From: Haematobia irritans | Lineage: Eukaryota > Arthropoda > Insecta > Diptera > Muscidae | Direction of reading: 5' to 3' | Length of the DNA: 64,000 nucleotides | NCBI RefSeq assembly: GCF_050003625.1 | Contig: NC_134400.1 | Coordinates: 188,881,726-188,945,725 of the forward strand | Part shown: positions 1 through 11,796 of the stretch, one piece after another | Layout: every line of letters starts with the position of its first letter | Numbering within the stretch: the stretch's first letter is position 1 | Program-made: the position numbers and the translations under genes | The notes under the pieces: model-generated | What the model saw: the letters and a program-made list of their open reading frames with translations, nothing else | Told to the model about the DNA's origin: nothing | Databases searched by the model: none

Positions 1-760
1 AGAAATAAAATTTTTCCAAATTTTTTTATAAAAATAAAATTTTACAGAAATTTTCTATAGAAATAAAATGTTTCTAAAATTTTCTATAGAAATAAAATTT
101 TTCCAAAATTTTCTATAGAAATAAAATTTTTCCAAAATTTTCTATAGAAATAAAATTTTGACACAATTTTCAATAGAAATAAAATTTTGACACAATTTTC
201 TATAGAAATAAAATTTTGACAAAAGTTTCTATAGAAATAAAATTATAACAAAATTTGTTTATAGGTAGAAAATTATTCGTTTTGTTATTGTTGGTTCTGT
301 TTTTTAAGCATTGTTGTTGTTTTTTGATTTCAGCTTAAAACTATGCATTGACTAAACTGCAAGTGTAACTTAACCAACAGAGGAAAATAATGTTTGTTAT
401 TTGGGCAAAGCCCTATAGACTGCAAGATGGTTGGATGGACACACGTTTCGGAATTACCACATTCCTCATCAGCATCCTCTACTTGCAGCAAAACTATCAA
501 CCAATTTTCAGAATAAATTCAGGCAGTTCATTAAACCCAACAATGAACCACACTTGAACCTTCCGAAAAAAGGTTTTGCATGATAGCCGGCTTATGCCGA
601 AATAAATTCGTACAAACATATCTCTTTTCCTATGCCACTGTCAAATCATCGATTTGAGTAAACTTTTGTCAAAATTTCATTTCTATAGAAAATTGGTAGT
701 TTTTTGGTAAATTTTTCTCTAAATTATAGTAGATTATTCTGGCTTCGAGTGGCATCTGTG
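1..760 (-). repeat. Family E copy: 29-bp minisatellite, F module and left end module, reversed
   Basis: Positions 1-276 are tandem 29-bp units with core TTTCTATAGAAA, read on the minus strand. At 277-655 a family F module interrupts the array, and degenerate units resume to about 735. Positions 741-760 (GGCTTCGAGTGGCATCTGTG) are the reverse complement of the left-end module seen at 57183-57201 and 4211-4229. The element therefore ends here in reversed orientation and runs off the window start. No coding capacity is visible. Confidence 0.75.
277..655 (+). repeat. Family F foldback-like module, copy 1 (one arm plus core)
   Basis: The left arm (about 280-410, ending near GGGCAAAGCC) and the central ~250 bp match the complete copy at 30294-30812 in opposite orientation. 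The right arm is missing and minisatellite resumes after CATCGATTTGAGT. The core contains the phrases CTGCAAGATGGTTGGATGG and AGCCGGCTTATGCCG, which recur at 30294-30812 and 50455-50745. Read as protein it gives only short uninterrupted stretches with no recognised domain. Confidence 0.7.
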
Positions 761-1764
761 TTTGCAAACCTTATGAGTAAAATGAGTTTAGAGCGTAGAA
801 AGATAATCAAATTTTCGTTACAAGATATATGCTAAATTTGATTGAATTGGTAATTCAATTCCAAAGCAATTACCATTGATATATATCTCTGTGATCACCT
901 TCAAGCCACTGTTTTACAACTACATATGTTATATTGATATAAAATTATTTCAGTTTTCCTTGATACCAAAAATAACCTTGTATTACTGGAATTCATATCC
1001 GCGAATATAGCGGAAAAATCCATTAAGAAGTCATTAAAAAACGCTTAATAGTGACACCATCAAGTGGATATTGAAGAAAAAAAAAAAAAAAAAAAACAAA
1101 AGCAACATCGAAATAACAAAGGGCTTACAATTTCAACTATATAACCTCAGCAATTAATTACTGCTAAGATGGATATGTCTAACAATTCCCACTATTATCC
1201 AATTTGTCTTTGTTTGTGACAATGGTACTTAGTATGAGATATTTGTGTGGATGTTAAAAATTCATCTTTGAAGGTTACACCTAACAAATTTGTGGAAACC
1301 GATAAAACAAAATATGAACCAAAGTTGTCATTATTATAAGCCTACGTTTATTGCTTAGGGGAAGGAATATTTAAAGAAAATAAAAAGAATTATATTTTGA
1401 TAATTATAGGAAAAAAAATGTAAAATGGAAATTATTGACAATGTGGAATCATTCATAGTTACCAAGAATACAAGGTCAAGAAAGACGTAGACAGAGTAGC
1501 TAGGCCCAGACTCAGAAGGTAATGGACGGACAGTTAGGCTTTGATTGGTCCTCGAGGAGAAGTTCCAGTATTTATATTTTTATGCACATTTTATATTTGC
1601 CCCCCCCCATAAATTGAGCCATAAATGACATTTTATCAGAGTTCTTAGATGATGTGATAACTTGATAAAATGTTTGCCCTTGGTATCTTTACGATCTTTA
1701 AGAAAAATGATACCAGTGCTAGACATTTGGAATGGGCTAAGAACTAAATCCCTGTTTATGTTTT
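761..1764. other. AT-rich non-coding stretch
   Basis: No recognisable gene or repeat family is seen. There is an A-run at about 1077-1096 and otherwise unique-looking AT-rich sequence. The longest open frame here is short and runs into the start of the family A element, so it is not credible as a gene. Confidence 0.6.
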
Positions 1765-3127
1765 TATACCCTGCTCCACACTGTGGAACAGGGTATTATA
1801 AGTTAGTGCATATCTTTGCAATACCCAGAAGGAGACGAGATAGACACATGGTGTCTTTGGCAAAAATGCTCAGGGTGGGCTCTTGAGTCGATATAACGAT
1901 GTCCGTCTGTCCGTCTGTCCGTGAACACATTTTTGTAATCAAATTCTAGGTCGCAGTTTTAGTCCAATCGACTTCAAATTTGGCACAAGCATGTGTTTTG
2001 GCTCAGAATAGATCCCTATTGATTTTGGAAGAAATCGGTTCAGATTTAGATATAGCTCCCATACATATATTTCGCCCGATATGGACTTATATGGCTCCAG
2101 AAGCCAGAGTTTTACCCTAATTTACTTAAAATTTCGCACAAGAACAACAATTAGTACTATAGTCAAGTGTGCCAAATTTTATTGAAATCGGTTCAGATTT
2201 AGATATAGCTTCCATATATATCTTTCGCCCGATATGGACTAATACGGTCCCAAAAGGCAGAGTTTTACCCCAATTTGGTTGAAATTTTGCACAGGGAGTA
2301 GAATTTGCATTGCAGCTATGTGTGCCAAATGTTGTTGAAATCGGTTCAGATTTAGATATATCTCCCATATATAGCTTTTGCCCGATTTACACTCATATGA
2401 CCACAGAGGCCAATTTTTAACTCCGATATAGTTGAAATTTTGCACAGGGAGTAGAATTAGTATTGTAGCTATGCGTGCCAAATTTGGTTGAAATTGGTTC
2501 AGATTTAGATATATCTCCCATACATAGCTTTCGCCCGATTTACACTATATGACCACAGAGGCCAATTTTTAACTCCGATTTAGTTGAAATTTTGCACAGG
2601 GAGTAAAATTAGCATTGTAGCTATACGTGCCAAATTTGGTTGAAATCGGTTCAGATTTAGATATAGCTCCCATATATATGTTTTTCTGATTTCGACAAAA
2701 ATGGTCAAAATACCAACATTTTCCTTATTAAATGACTACTGCTTAGTCGAAAAGTTGTAAAAATGACTCTAATTTTCCTAAACTTCTAATACATATATAT
2801 CGAGCGATAAATCATAAATAAACTTTTGCGAAGTTTCCTTAAAATTGCTTCAGATTTAAATGTTTCCCATATTTTTTTTAGTAAAATTGTGTTCCACCCT
2901 AGTGCATTAGCCAACTTAAATTTTGAGTCTATAGATTTTGTAAAAGTCTATCAAATTCTGTCCAAATCGAGGGATATTTAAATGTATGTATTTGGGACAA
3001 ACCTTTATATATAGCACCCAACACATTTGACGGATGAGATATGTTATCGAAAATTTAGATCTACAAAGTGGTGCAGGGTATAATAGAGTCGGCCCCGCCC
3101 GACTTTAAACTTTCTTTCCTTGTTTAT
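1765..3127 (+). repeat. Family A element, copy 1 (hairpin ends, 153-bp monomers)
   Basis: It starts with a hairpin in which TACCCTG pairs with CAGGGTA (about 1767-1795). A GTCCGTCTGTCCGTCTGT stretch follows at about 1900-1921. Next come several 153-bp monomers recognisable by TTCAGATTTAGATATAGCTC. The 3' part includes a conserved CGAGCGATAAATC segment. It closes with GGTGCAGGGTATAA, then the hairpin AGTCGG-ccccgc-CCGACT at 3087-3104, then CTTGTTT. Open frames on both strands follow the monomer period. No protein domain is recognised. Confidence 0.8.
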
Positions 3128-3130
3128 TTT

Positions 3131-4210
3131 TATACCCTCCACCATAGGATGGGGGTATATTAACTTTGTCATTCCGTTTGTAACACATCGAAATATTGCT
3201 CTAAGACTCCATAAAGTATATATATTCTGGGTCGTGGTGAAATTCTGAGTCGATCTGAGCATGTCCGTCCGTCCGTCTGTTGAAATCACGCTAACTCCGA
3301 ACGAAACAAGCTATCGACTTGAAACTTGGCACAAGTAGTTGTTATTGATGTAGGTCGGCTGGTATTGCAAATGGGCCATACCGGTCCACTTTTACGTATA
3401 GCCCCCATATAAACGGACCCCCAAATTTGGCTTGCGATTTTTCTAAGAGAAGCAAATTTCATCCGATCCGGCTGAAATTTGGTACATTATGTTAGTATAT
3501 GGTCTCTAACAACCATGCAAAAATTGGTCCATATCGGTCCACTTTTACGTATAGCCCCCATATAAACGGACCCCCAAATTTGGCTTGCGATTGCTCTAAG
3601 AGAAGCAAATTTCATCCGATCCGGCTGAAATTTGGTACACGGTGTTAGTATATAGTCTCTAACAACCATGCAGAAATTGGTCCATATCGGTCTATAATTA
3701 CATGTAGCCCCCATATAAACCGATCCCCAGATTTGACCTCCGGAGCCTCTTAGAGGAGCAAAAGTCATCCGATCCGGTTGAAATTTGGTACGTGGTGTTA
3801 GTATATGGTCTCTAAGTAACACGCAAGAAGTGGTCCATATCGGTCCATAATTATATATAGCCCCCATATAAATCGATCCCCAGATTTGTCCTCCGGAGCC
3901 TCTTGGAGGAGCAAAACTCATCCGATCCGGTTGAAATTTGGAACATGGTGTTAGAATGTGGTCTCTAAGTAACACGCAAGAAGTGGTTCATATCGGTCCA
4001 TAATTATATATAGCCCCCATATAAACCGTTTCCCAGATTTGATCTCCGGAGCCTCTTGGAGGAGCAAAATTCATCCGATCCGGTTGAAATTTGCAACGTG
4101 GTGTTAGTATAAGGCTGCTAATAACCTTGCCAAAATTGGTCCGTATCGGTCTATATTTGTATACAGCCGATCCCCAATCACACAAAAATTGGTCCATATC
4201 GGTTCATAAT
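3131..4210 (+). repeat. Family B element, copy 1, 3' truncated
   Basis: It begins only four bases after the family A copy with TATACCCTCCACCATAGGAT. A TCATTCCGTTTGTAACACAT block and a GTCCGTCCGTCTGT stretch follow, then 153-bp monomers of the B type (CCCCCATATAAAC, CATCCGATCCGG). It is cut off at about 4210, where the left end of a family E element begins. The family 3' hairpin is absent. Reverse-strand open frames of 162 and 69 codons are by-products of the monomer. Confidence 0.8.
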
Positions 4211-4475
4211 CATGGTTGCCACTCGAGCCAAAAATAATATACCAAAATTTTATTTTTATAGAAAACATTGTCAAAATGTTATTTCTATAGAAAATTTTGT
4301 CAAAATGTTATTTCTATAGAAAATTTTGTCAAAATTTTATTTCTATAGAAATTTTTTCCAAATTTTATTTCTATAGAAAATTTTGTCAAAATTTTATTTC
4401 TATAGAAAATTTTTTTCCAAATTTTACTTCTATAGAAAATGTTTTCAAAATGTTATTTCTATAGAAACATTAAAC
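4211..4475 (+). repeat. Family E copy: left end module plus 29-bp array
   Basis: CATGGTTGCCACTCGAGCC at 4211-4229 is the left-end module of family E, also found at 57183-57201 and 57970-57988. About eight degenerate 29-bp units follow. The right-end module is missing. It abuts a truncated family B copy on the left and family C on the right. Confidence 0.75.
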
Positions 4476-4505
4476 TTAATTATATACGTATTTAATCGGT
4501 CTTTT

Positions 4506-4655
4506 TATACCCACCACCATAGAATGGTGACGGGGGTATAATAAGTTTGTCATTCCGTTTGTAACGCATTGAAATATCGATTTCCGACTATATAAAGTAT
4601 ATATATTCTTGATCAGGGAGAAATTCTAAGACGATATAAGCATGTCCGTCTGTCC

Positions 4656-4697
<42 letters not shown>

Positions 4698-5946
4698 TGT
4701 AATCACTCTACAGTCTTCAATAATGAAGCAATCGTGCTGAAATTTTGCACAAACTCGTCTTTTGTCTGCAGGCAGGTCAAGTTCGAAGATGGGCTATATC
4801 GGTCCAGGTTTTGATATAGTCCCCATATAAACCGACCTCCCGATTTGGGGTCTTGGGCTTATAGAAATCGTAGTTTTAATCCAATTTGCCTGAAATTTGA
4901 AATCTAGAGGTATTTTATGACCATAAAGAGGTGTGGCAAAAATGGTGAGTATCGGTCCATGTTTTGGTATAGCCCCCATATAGACCGATCTCCCGATTGT
5001 ACTTCTTGGGCTTATAGAAACCGCAGTTTTTATTCAATTTACCTGAAATTGGAAATCTAGAGGTATTGTAGGACCACAAATACGTGTGCCAAAAATTGTG
5101 AGTATCGGTCCATGTTTTGGTATGGTCCCCATATAAAACGACCTCCCGATTTGGGGTCTTGGGCTTATAGAAAGCGTAGTTTTTATCCAATTTGTCTGAA
5201 ATTGGATATCTAGAGGTATTTTAGGACCATAAAGAGGTGTGCCGAAAATGGTGAGTATCGGTTCATATTTTGGTATAGCCCCCATATGGACCGATTTCCC
5301 GATTTTACTTCTTGGGCTTCTAGAATCCGAAGTTTTTATGCTATTTGCCTGAAATTAGAAATCTAGAGGTATTTTCGGGTCATAAAGAGGTGTGCCGAAA
5401 ACGGTGAGTATCGGTCCATATTTTAGTATAGCCCCCATATGAACGATCTCCCGATTTAACTCCTTGGGTTTCTAGAAACCGTAGTTTTTATCTGACTTGC
5501 CTGAAATTGTAAATATTCTGGTATTTTAGGCTCACAAAGACGTGTATCGGATTAAGTTTTTATCGGTCCATTTGGTAATGCATCCATATAGACCGACTTC
5601 ACTTCTTGAGGGTGTAGAAGGCGCACTGATCACGAAAATTGCTTGAAACCCAATGTAAAATTTCCTGATTTTACTTCTACAGATTTAAGATTTCAAATCA
5701 AGACGTTATTTTATAATTTTCTTGCACACTTACAAGAGATTTTAATGATTCCTCTAAAACTCAAACAAAAATGGTTCTTATAAATCCAGAATCTGATATA
5801 GTCCTCATAGGTGAAATCTTTAAATTTATCTTCGGGAAGTGTCCTCAAGCCCTCCTGAAATTTCAAAGGAAACCCTAATATTTGGTTCATGGTGGTGGGT
5901 ATTTAAGATTCGGCCCGGCCGAACTTAGTGCTGTATATACTTGTTT
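4506..5946 (+). repeat. Family C element, copy 1 (complete)
   Basis: It starts with TATACCCACCACCAT and its inverted partner ATGGTG..GGGGTATA, then TCATTCCGTTTGTAACGCAT as in family B. A GTCT microsatellite runs from about 4645 to 4697. Several 153-bp monomers of the C type follow (CGATCTCCCGATT, CTAGAGGTATTTTA). The end is CATGGTGGTGGGTA, the hairpin TTCGGC-ccg-GCCGAA near 5910-5924, and TATATACTTGTTT. It is protein-free: the frames present follow the monomer period and carry no known domain. Confidence 0.8.
4645..4697. repeat. (GTCT)n microsatellite
   Basis: About a dozen tandem GTCT tetramers, an expansion of the short GTCCGTCTGTCCGTCTGT stretch found at the same place in families A and B. 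It probably arose by slippage. Confidence 0.9.
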
Positions 5947-6140
5947 AGTTTAATATATACCCCATATGGACTATGTGGTATATAAATTACGGTGTTAGGA
6001 AGTTTTAAGATACCTTGCCATCGGCAAGTGTTACCGCAACCCAAGTAATTCTATTGTGGATGACAGTCTTCAGTAGAAGTTTCTACGCAATCCATGGTGG
6101 AGCTTCGGCCTGGCCGAACTTACGGCCGCATAGACTTGTC
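5947..6140 (+). repeat. Relic of a family B 3' end
   Basis: The segment AGAAGTTTCTACGCAATCCA followed by TGGTGGAGCTTCGGCCTGGCC and a GGCCGCATAGACTTGT end matches, in opposite orientation, the 3' ends at 23358-23430 and 45233-45310. No monomers are attached, so this is a detached terminus. Confidence 0.6.
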
Positions 6141-7000
6141 TTCACTGTTGTTTATGACTTTCCCCAGTAAGGTTTAAGGCCTTTTTTAATCCATTATGGT
6201 TTGAGTAGGAACTTTGCCATGTCCGAACTTATTCTTGTGTTTACTTGTTTTTGTTTTTACTATAATTCACATTCGCCTTTATTAATTTCTTAATTTAATT
6301 CGCTTAATTTTAATTTCTCTAAGGGCTATAAAAAAAAAACTAGTTAATATCTACTTTTCAATATGAAATACATACAATTTAATTAAACTGCATACCTAGT
6401 TTTATTAAATAATTTTCAAATATTTTTTTTTATATGAAGACAATGGACAAATAAAAATCATCAACACATTCATGTGTCAGATTTTTTTGTTTGAAATTTA
6501 AAATAGACAACCAGTTTATATTTTGGAATTGTTGCGAAGTGAATTTCGTTAAAATAGTTAACTAACTGTACATTGTTTTGTTGTTGTCATCTCTAATATT
6601 TGTGGTTCTCTAGGTGAATTTTAATTACCGGTTTGTTTGAGCTTCTCATAATTCTTTATTTTTTTTTTAATTTGGCCTTGAAAGTCCAATAAGATGGGCA
6701 TAAACCCTCATATGGTTAAAAACTCATTTCTAAATGGGAATTTTGATAGAAATTATCCAATATCGTAATGGCTTCATAATAATCGTAACAAGTAATAAAT
6801 ATGAGTTTTTTTGTTTGTGCTATTGTATAAGTGATGGTCTAATAACAGTATCTACAACACTGAAAAAAGGCTTTGCCAGGTGATTTTGATTTTTTATTTG
6901 ATTACATTTTTTTGGTATTGCTTTGGAGCTGAAGAAGGGAGAAATTACATTAAGGATAAATTTAAGGCGTAATTTACGTTTTGCGTATTTGATACATAGA
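6141..7000. other. AT-rich non-coding stretch
   Basis: Unique-looking AT-rich DNA with poly-T and poly-A runs. No gene, recognised repeat or convincing open frame is seen. Confidence 0.6.
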
Positions 7001-7071
7001 TAATAAGTTTGTGCATTTGTATGTAACGCCCAGACGGAGCCGTCATAGACCTATCGATCGTCTTAGAATTA

Positions 7072-8345
7072 ACAGGTTGGCTGATAATTCCCCGGTCTAA
7101 CAAAGAAGAACACATTATTTTTTGTCAAAATTCGTTTTTATTATTCAACATAGTTCCCTTCAAGAGCGATACAATGATTATAACGACCTTTCAATTTTTT
7201 GATACCATTTTGGTAGTATCCCATTCGGTTTTGTCTCAAAATAGGCCTCAGTTTCGGAGATCACCTCTTCAGAGAGAGGTGTCTTGTTCGTCTGAGAACA
7301 AGAAAAAGTCGCTGGGGGCCAGATCTGGAGAATACCGTGGGTGGGGAAGCAATTCGAAGCCCAATTTATGAATTTTTGCCATCGTTCTCAATGACTTGTG
7401 GCACGGTGCGTTGTCTTGGTGGAACAACACATTTTTCTTCTTCATATGGGGCCGTTTTGCCGCGATTTCGACCTTCAAACGCTCCAATAACGCCATATAG
7501 TGACTATTATGGTTGATGGTTTTTCCCTTCTCAAGATAATCGATAAAAAAAATTATTCCATGCGCATCCCCAAAAACAGAGGCCATTACTTTGCCAGCGG
7601 ACTTTTGAGTCTTTCCACGCTTCGGAGACGGTTCCCCGGTCGCTGTCCACTCAACCGACTGTCGATTGGACTCAGGAGTGTAGTGTGGAGCCATGTTTCA
7701 TCCATTGTCACATATCGGCAGAAAAACTCGGGTGTATTACGAGTTAACAGCTGCAAACACCGCTCAGAATCATCAACACGTTGTTGTTTTTGGTCAAATG
7801 TGAGCCCGCGCGGCACCCATTTTACACAGAGCTTCCGAAATATTGATGAATGATATGACCAACACGTTCCTTTGATATCTTTAAGGCCTCTGCTATCTCG
7901 ATCAACTTCATTTTAGGGTCATTCAAAATCATTTTGTGGATTTTTTTGGTGTTTTCGTCGGTTACCACCTCTTTCGGGTGTCCACTGCGTTCACCGTCCT
8001 CCGTGATCATTTGACCACGCTTGAATTTTGTATACCAATCAATTATTGTTGATTTCCCTGGGGCAGAGTCCGGAAACTCATTATCAAGCCAAGTTTTTGC
8101 TTCCACCGTATTTTTTCCGTTCAGAAAAAAGTATTTTATCAAAACACGAAATTCCTTTTTTCCCATTTTTTTCACAATAACAAAAGTTGCTTCACAAAAG
8201 ACGCTCTATCTCACAAACTAATTGACTTACAGACGACAAATTTTGACACGAATCATTTGAAGGTTGGTACTATATAAAAATAATATGCATTTAATACTAG
8301 CGACGCCATCTATGTGTCAGACCGGGGACTTATCAGCCAACCTGT
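7072..8345 (-). mobile_element. Himar1-like mariner (irritans subfamily), full length but inactive
   Basis: Inverted terminal repeats lie at 7072-7098 and 8319-8345. They begin ACAGGTTGGCTGATAA, match each other at 26 of 27 positions, and are flanked by TA on both sides (7070-7071, 8346-8347). From memory, the termini differ from those of Himar1 of the horn fly by about one base. The 1274-bp length is close to the ~1.29 kb of that subfamily. The transposase lies on the minus strand and is broken (see the pseudogene entry). Such a copy could only move if a functional enzyme were supplied from elsewhere. Confidence 0.93.
7141..8166 (-). pseudogene. mariner transposase pseudogene (DD34D)
   Basis: This is the remnant of a mariner transposase, which in intact form binds the terminal repeats and catalyses cut-and-paste into TA. 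The start MGKKEFRVLIKY is at 8166, and the N-terminal helix-turn-helix region is readable down to about 7822. A frame slip near 7818 leads into the next segment, which holds VTMDETWLH with the first catalytic Asp. Another slip lies near 7690. The third segment has FHQDNAPCH and SPDLAPSDFF with the second and third Asp, spaced 34 residues apart. A small deletion near 7290 ends the frame early, and the C-terminal part is traceable in another frame down to a stop at 7141-7143. With at least three lesions it cannot encode an active enzyme. Identity to the Himar1 type is high by eye. Confidence 0.92.
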
Positions 8346-9403
8346 TAAATTCTAAGTCGATTTAGCGATGTCCGTCTGTCTGTCAGACCGACAAACGGAC
8401 AGACAGAATATCAGTCAAATCGGTTCAGATTTCGATATATCTCCCATATATAGCTTTCGTCCGATTTACACTCCTATGAGCCCAGAGGCTAATATTTTAT
8501 TCCGATTTACGTAAAATTTTGCATAGGGAGTATAATGAATATTTTTAATATGCGTACCGAGTTTGATTGAAATCGGTTCAGATTTCGATATAGCTCCCAT
8601 AAATAGCTTTCGCCCGTTTACGCTCCTATGACCCAAGGGGCAAACTTTAATTCCGCTTTACGTAAAATTTTGCATAGGGAGTATAATGAACATATTTAAT
8701 ATGCGTACCGAGTTTGATTGAAATCGGTTCAGATTTAGATATAGCTCCCATATATATCTTTCGTCCGATTTACACTCATATGGCCACTGTAGATCAAAAT
8801 TTTTTACTTGAAATTGTGCACAGGTAATGGAATCAACATTCTTGCTATGCATGTCAAATTTGGTCAAAATCGGTTCAGATTTAGATATAACTCGCATATA
8901 TATATTTCGCCCGATTTAGATTCATATGTCCACGAAAAGTTTGAAATTATGCACAGAGAGTACGGCTAAAATTGTAGTAATGTGTGCAAAATTTAGTCAT
9001 ATATGTTCCTCCGATTTGGTAAAATATGGCCAAAATACCCACATTTTCCATTTAAAATGCCACTGCCACTGTTAAGTCGAAAACTCGTAAAAAAATCAAA
9101 ATTTACCAAAACTCATAATTCGTATTTTATTTATAATTTTATGCAATGGCTTTAGATTTAAATATTTCCAATATTTTTTTACCAACAATGTGCTCTGTCC
9201 CGGTTATTAGCCGATTTAAATTTTGGGTCTGAAAATTTTGTCCAAATCGCTTCATATTTAAATATTTGGATATGGGAATATACACTTTTATGTAGCTCCC
9301 AACAGTTTTTGAAGGAGTTAAAATGGTATAAATTTTCGTATACAAGTGGTGAAGGGTATGATATAGTTGCCCCACGCGACTTTAGACTTTACTTACTTGT
9401 TCT

Positions 9404-10645
9404 ATTTGTTTTTGTCATGTAATATAAAGGTGTCAATCCCAGCTTCCAAATTCAAATTCGCCTTCAAGTATAAATTGCTATGTTTCCAGTTTACTGGGAA
9501 AATGGCAAAATAATAATGTCTTAAAGACGCCTACTACTTTTCAACGTTTATTAGCCAACATTCCTTTTTTTTTCAGTGCAGCTATAAAATTATGAAATTA
9601 TAGCTCTATGAAAGAACCCTCAATCATACGGTTTACGTTATAATTGAGGACCAATGTTCGAATTATGAGAATATTAATGACACATTTTAACACTTCGAAC
9701 ACACACACTCACCCACACATTCAAGTTTGTGTCTTAAGTCTTTTGTTTGATGGTTATTTTCTGAAAAAAAAACAAAGAAATATTTTGTTGGTGAATTTTT
9801 AAAATTAAGGTTTCAATTGCTAAAGACATTTTCAATGTCGTTTTTTTTATAGTAAAGGAAATAATTTTGAAATTGATGAGAGGTTTAACACAATTATGAG
9901 GGATGTGATATAATATTTTCTCTTTTACAATTCGAATCTGAGAATTTTATTGTTTCCTATGGTGATACAAAATAAAGAAAACCTATTTTCTCCATATTGT
10001 TAAGAATATTTAATTTGGAGAATTTATAGTTTCGTCGAAATTGTAAATAACTGGCACAACTTTTTTTATTGTTTGATTTATGTTAGCTTCTCTTCTGGAG
10101 GTAACAAAATACATAACCAACTTTTTAGTATTTTTTAATTAGGACACCTAGACAATGCTTAAATAAAAATGTTAAAGACAATTTTAATTTTTTTTTATAA
10201 TTGCTATTTGATTTCCATGTCATTCCGTGAAAACTCTATAGAATGAATTATGTACAAATAAATATGGAGATGGCTGTAAGCAATTTACATAAATTTGTAT
10301 ATTTAAACATAATGAGGACAGAGAATTTGGCGTAACAATAATGAGGAAGATATATCGTGGGTTTCTTTATAGATCAAGAATTTTTTTAAACATTTTGGAA
10401 TCACTATTGCGGACACCGTGGCATATTAAAAAAAAATATCAGGAGCATTGTTTAATTTAATTCGGCTATATTAACTATGATCCATGGTTTTGACCAAGCC
10501 AAAGTTTTAGGGCATGCAACAAATACGTTTTTGTTTTTGTTATAGCGTGGATATGCATGGACATTAGTCTGAAAATTATTGGTCTTAGAGTTCACATTGT
10601 ATTTGGTTATAGTCTCCCAATCAGTTTCCAACATTAAATCGGTTT
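9404..10645. other. AT-rich non-coding stretch
   Basis: About 1.2 kb of AT-rich sequence with homopolymer runs. I see no gene, no repeat shared with the rest of the window and no structured element. The 60-codon frame near 10452-10634 has no recognisable features. Confidence 0.6.
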
Positions 10646-11794
10646 TCTATAAGAAAAAAATTTTGAAAAAATTTTCTATAAGAATAAATTTTTGAAAAAA
10701 TTTTCTTTAGAAACAAAATTTTGTATAAGTATAAAATCTTGACAAAATTTTCTATAGGAATAAAATTTTGATAAAAATTTCTATAGGATAAAATTTTGAC
10801 AACATTTTCTCTGGGAATAGAATGTTGTCACAAATTTCTATATGAAAAAAAATTTTGACAACAATTTCTATATTAAAAAATTTTAACAAAATTTTCTATA
10901 GAAACAAAATATTTTATAAGTATACAATTTTGACAAAATTTTAATTTCTCAAGGAATAAAATTTTGATAAAAATTTCTTATATGATGGTTAGGTTATTTA
11001 GGTTAGGTGGCAGCCCGATGTATCAGGCTCACTTAGACTATTCAGACCATTGTGATACCACATTGCTGAACTTCTATCTTATCACCGAGTGCTGCCCGAT
11101 TCCATGTTAAGCTCAATGACAAGGGACCTCCGTTTTATAGCCGAGTCCGAACGGCGTTCCATATTTCAGTGAAACCACTTAGAGAAGCTTTGAAACCCTC
11201 AGAAATGTCACCAGCATTACTGAGGTGGGATAATCTACCGCTGAAAAACTTTTTGGTGTTCGGTCGAAGCAGGAATCGAACCCACGACCTTGTGTATGCA
11301 AGGCAGGCATTCTAACCCTTGCACCACGGTGGCTCCCTTCTATGATAAAATTTTGAAAAAAATTTTGATAACATTTTTAATAAGTAAAAAATTTTGACAA
11401 AATTTTCTATTGGAATAAAATTTTGATAAAAATTTCCTATGGCATAAAATTTTTCCTATAGGATAAAAATTTTGATTTCTCAAGGAATAAAACTATGACA
11501 AAATTTGTTATAAGTAAAAATTTTGACAAAAATTTCCCATGGGATAAAATTTTTACAATTTTCTATAGTAAGAAATTTTTAAAAAAATTTTCACTAGGAA
11601 CAAAATTTTGACAAAATTCTCTATAGGACCAAAATTTTGATAAAAATTTCTTATATTTTGACAAACTTTTCTATAAGAATAAAATTTTGACAAAATTTTG
11701 ACAAAATTTCATTTAGGAACAATATTTTGACAAAATTTTTTATAAATTTTGACGAAATTCTCTATAGGAAAAAAATTTTGATAAAAATGTCCTA
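10646..11794 (-). repeat. Degenerate 29-bp minisatellite array (family E type)
   Basis: Units of the AAAATTTTGACAAAATTTTC type, variable in length and with many substitutions, are read on the minus strand. The array is interrupted by a SINE at 10987-11337 and ends against the TA of the DD37E element. No end modules are seen. Confidence 0.8.
10987..11337 (-). mobile_element. tRNA-derived SINE with LINE-like tail, full length
   Basis: Read on the minus strand it starts GGGAGCCACCGTGGTGCAAG with a pol III box A-like segment (about 11309-11327) and a perfect box B, GGTTCGATTCC, at 11272-11282. A ~200-bp body follows, with GGCGTTCGGACTCGGCTATA. The tail carries TCACAATGG, ATAGTCTAAGTGAGCC and GGGCTGCCACC, then an AACCTAA-type repeat. 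The tail is shared with the LINE at 38361-42438. An imperfect target duplication (TATGAT at 10981-10986 and 11341-11346) is consistent with retrotransposition into the minisatellite. Confidence 0.88.
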
Positions 11795-11796
11795 TA

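Larger units (their letters stand above)
7001..9403 (+). repeat. Degenerate family A element split by a mariner
   Basis: The left part (7001-7071) resembles the A-type leader and is interrupted by the mariner. The right part (8346-9403) has GTCCGTCTGTCTGTCAGACC, then diverged 153-bp monomers. It closes with GGTGAAGGGTATGATATAGT and a decayed terminal hairpin before ACTTACTTGTT. Removing the mariner and one TA rejoins TTAGAAT to the remaining sequence, so the mariner is younger than this copy. Confidence 0.65.

Noticed and set aside
4645..4697. GTCT microsatellite as a regulatory GAGA-type element
   Set aside because: It is a simple expansion of the leader word common to A, B and C, and nothing ties it to a promoter.
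7174..7853. Plus-strand frames across the mariner
   Set aside because: They are antisense to the mariner transposase remnant, whose motifs are on the minus strand.
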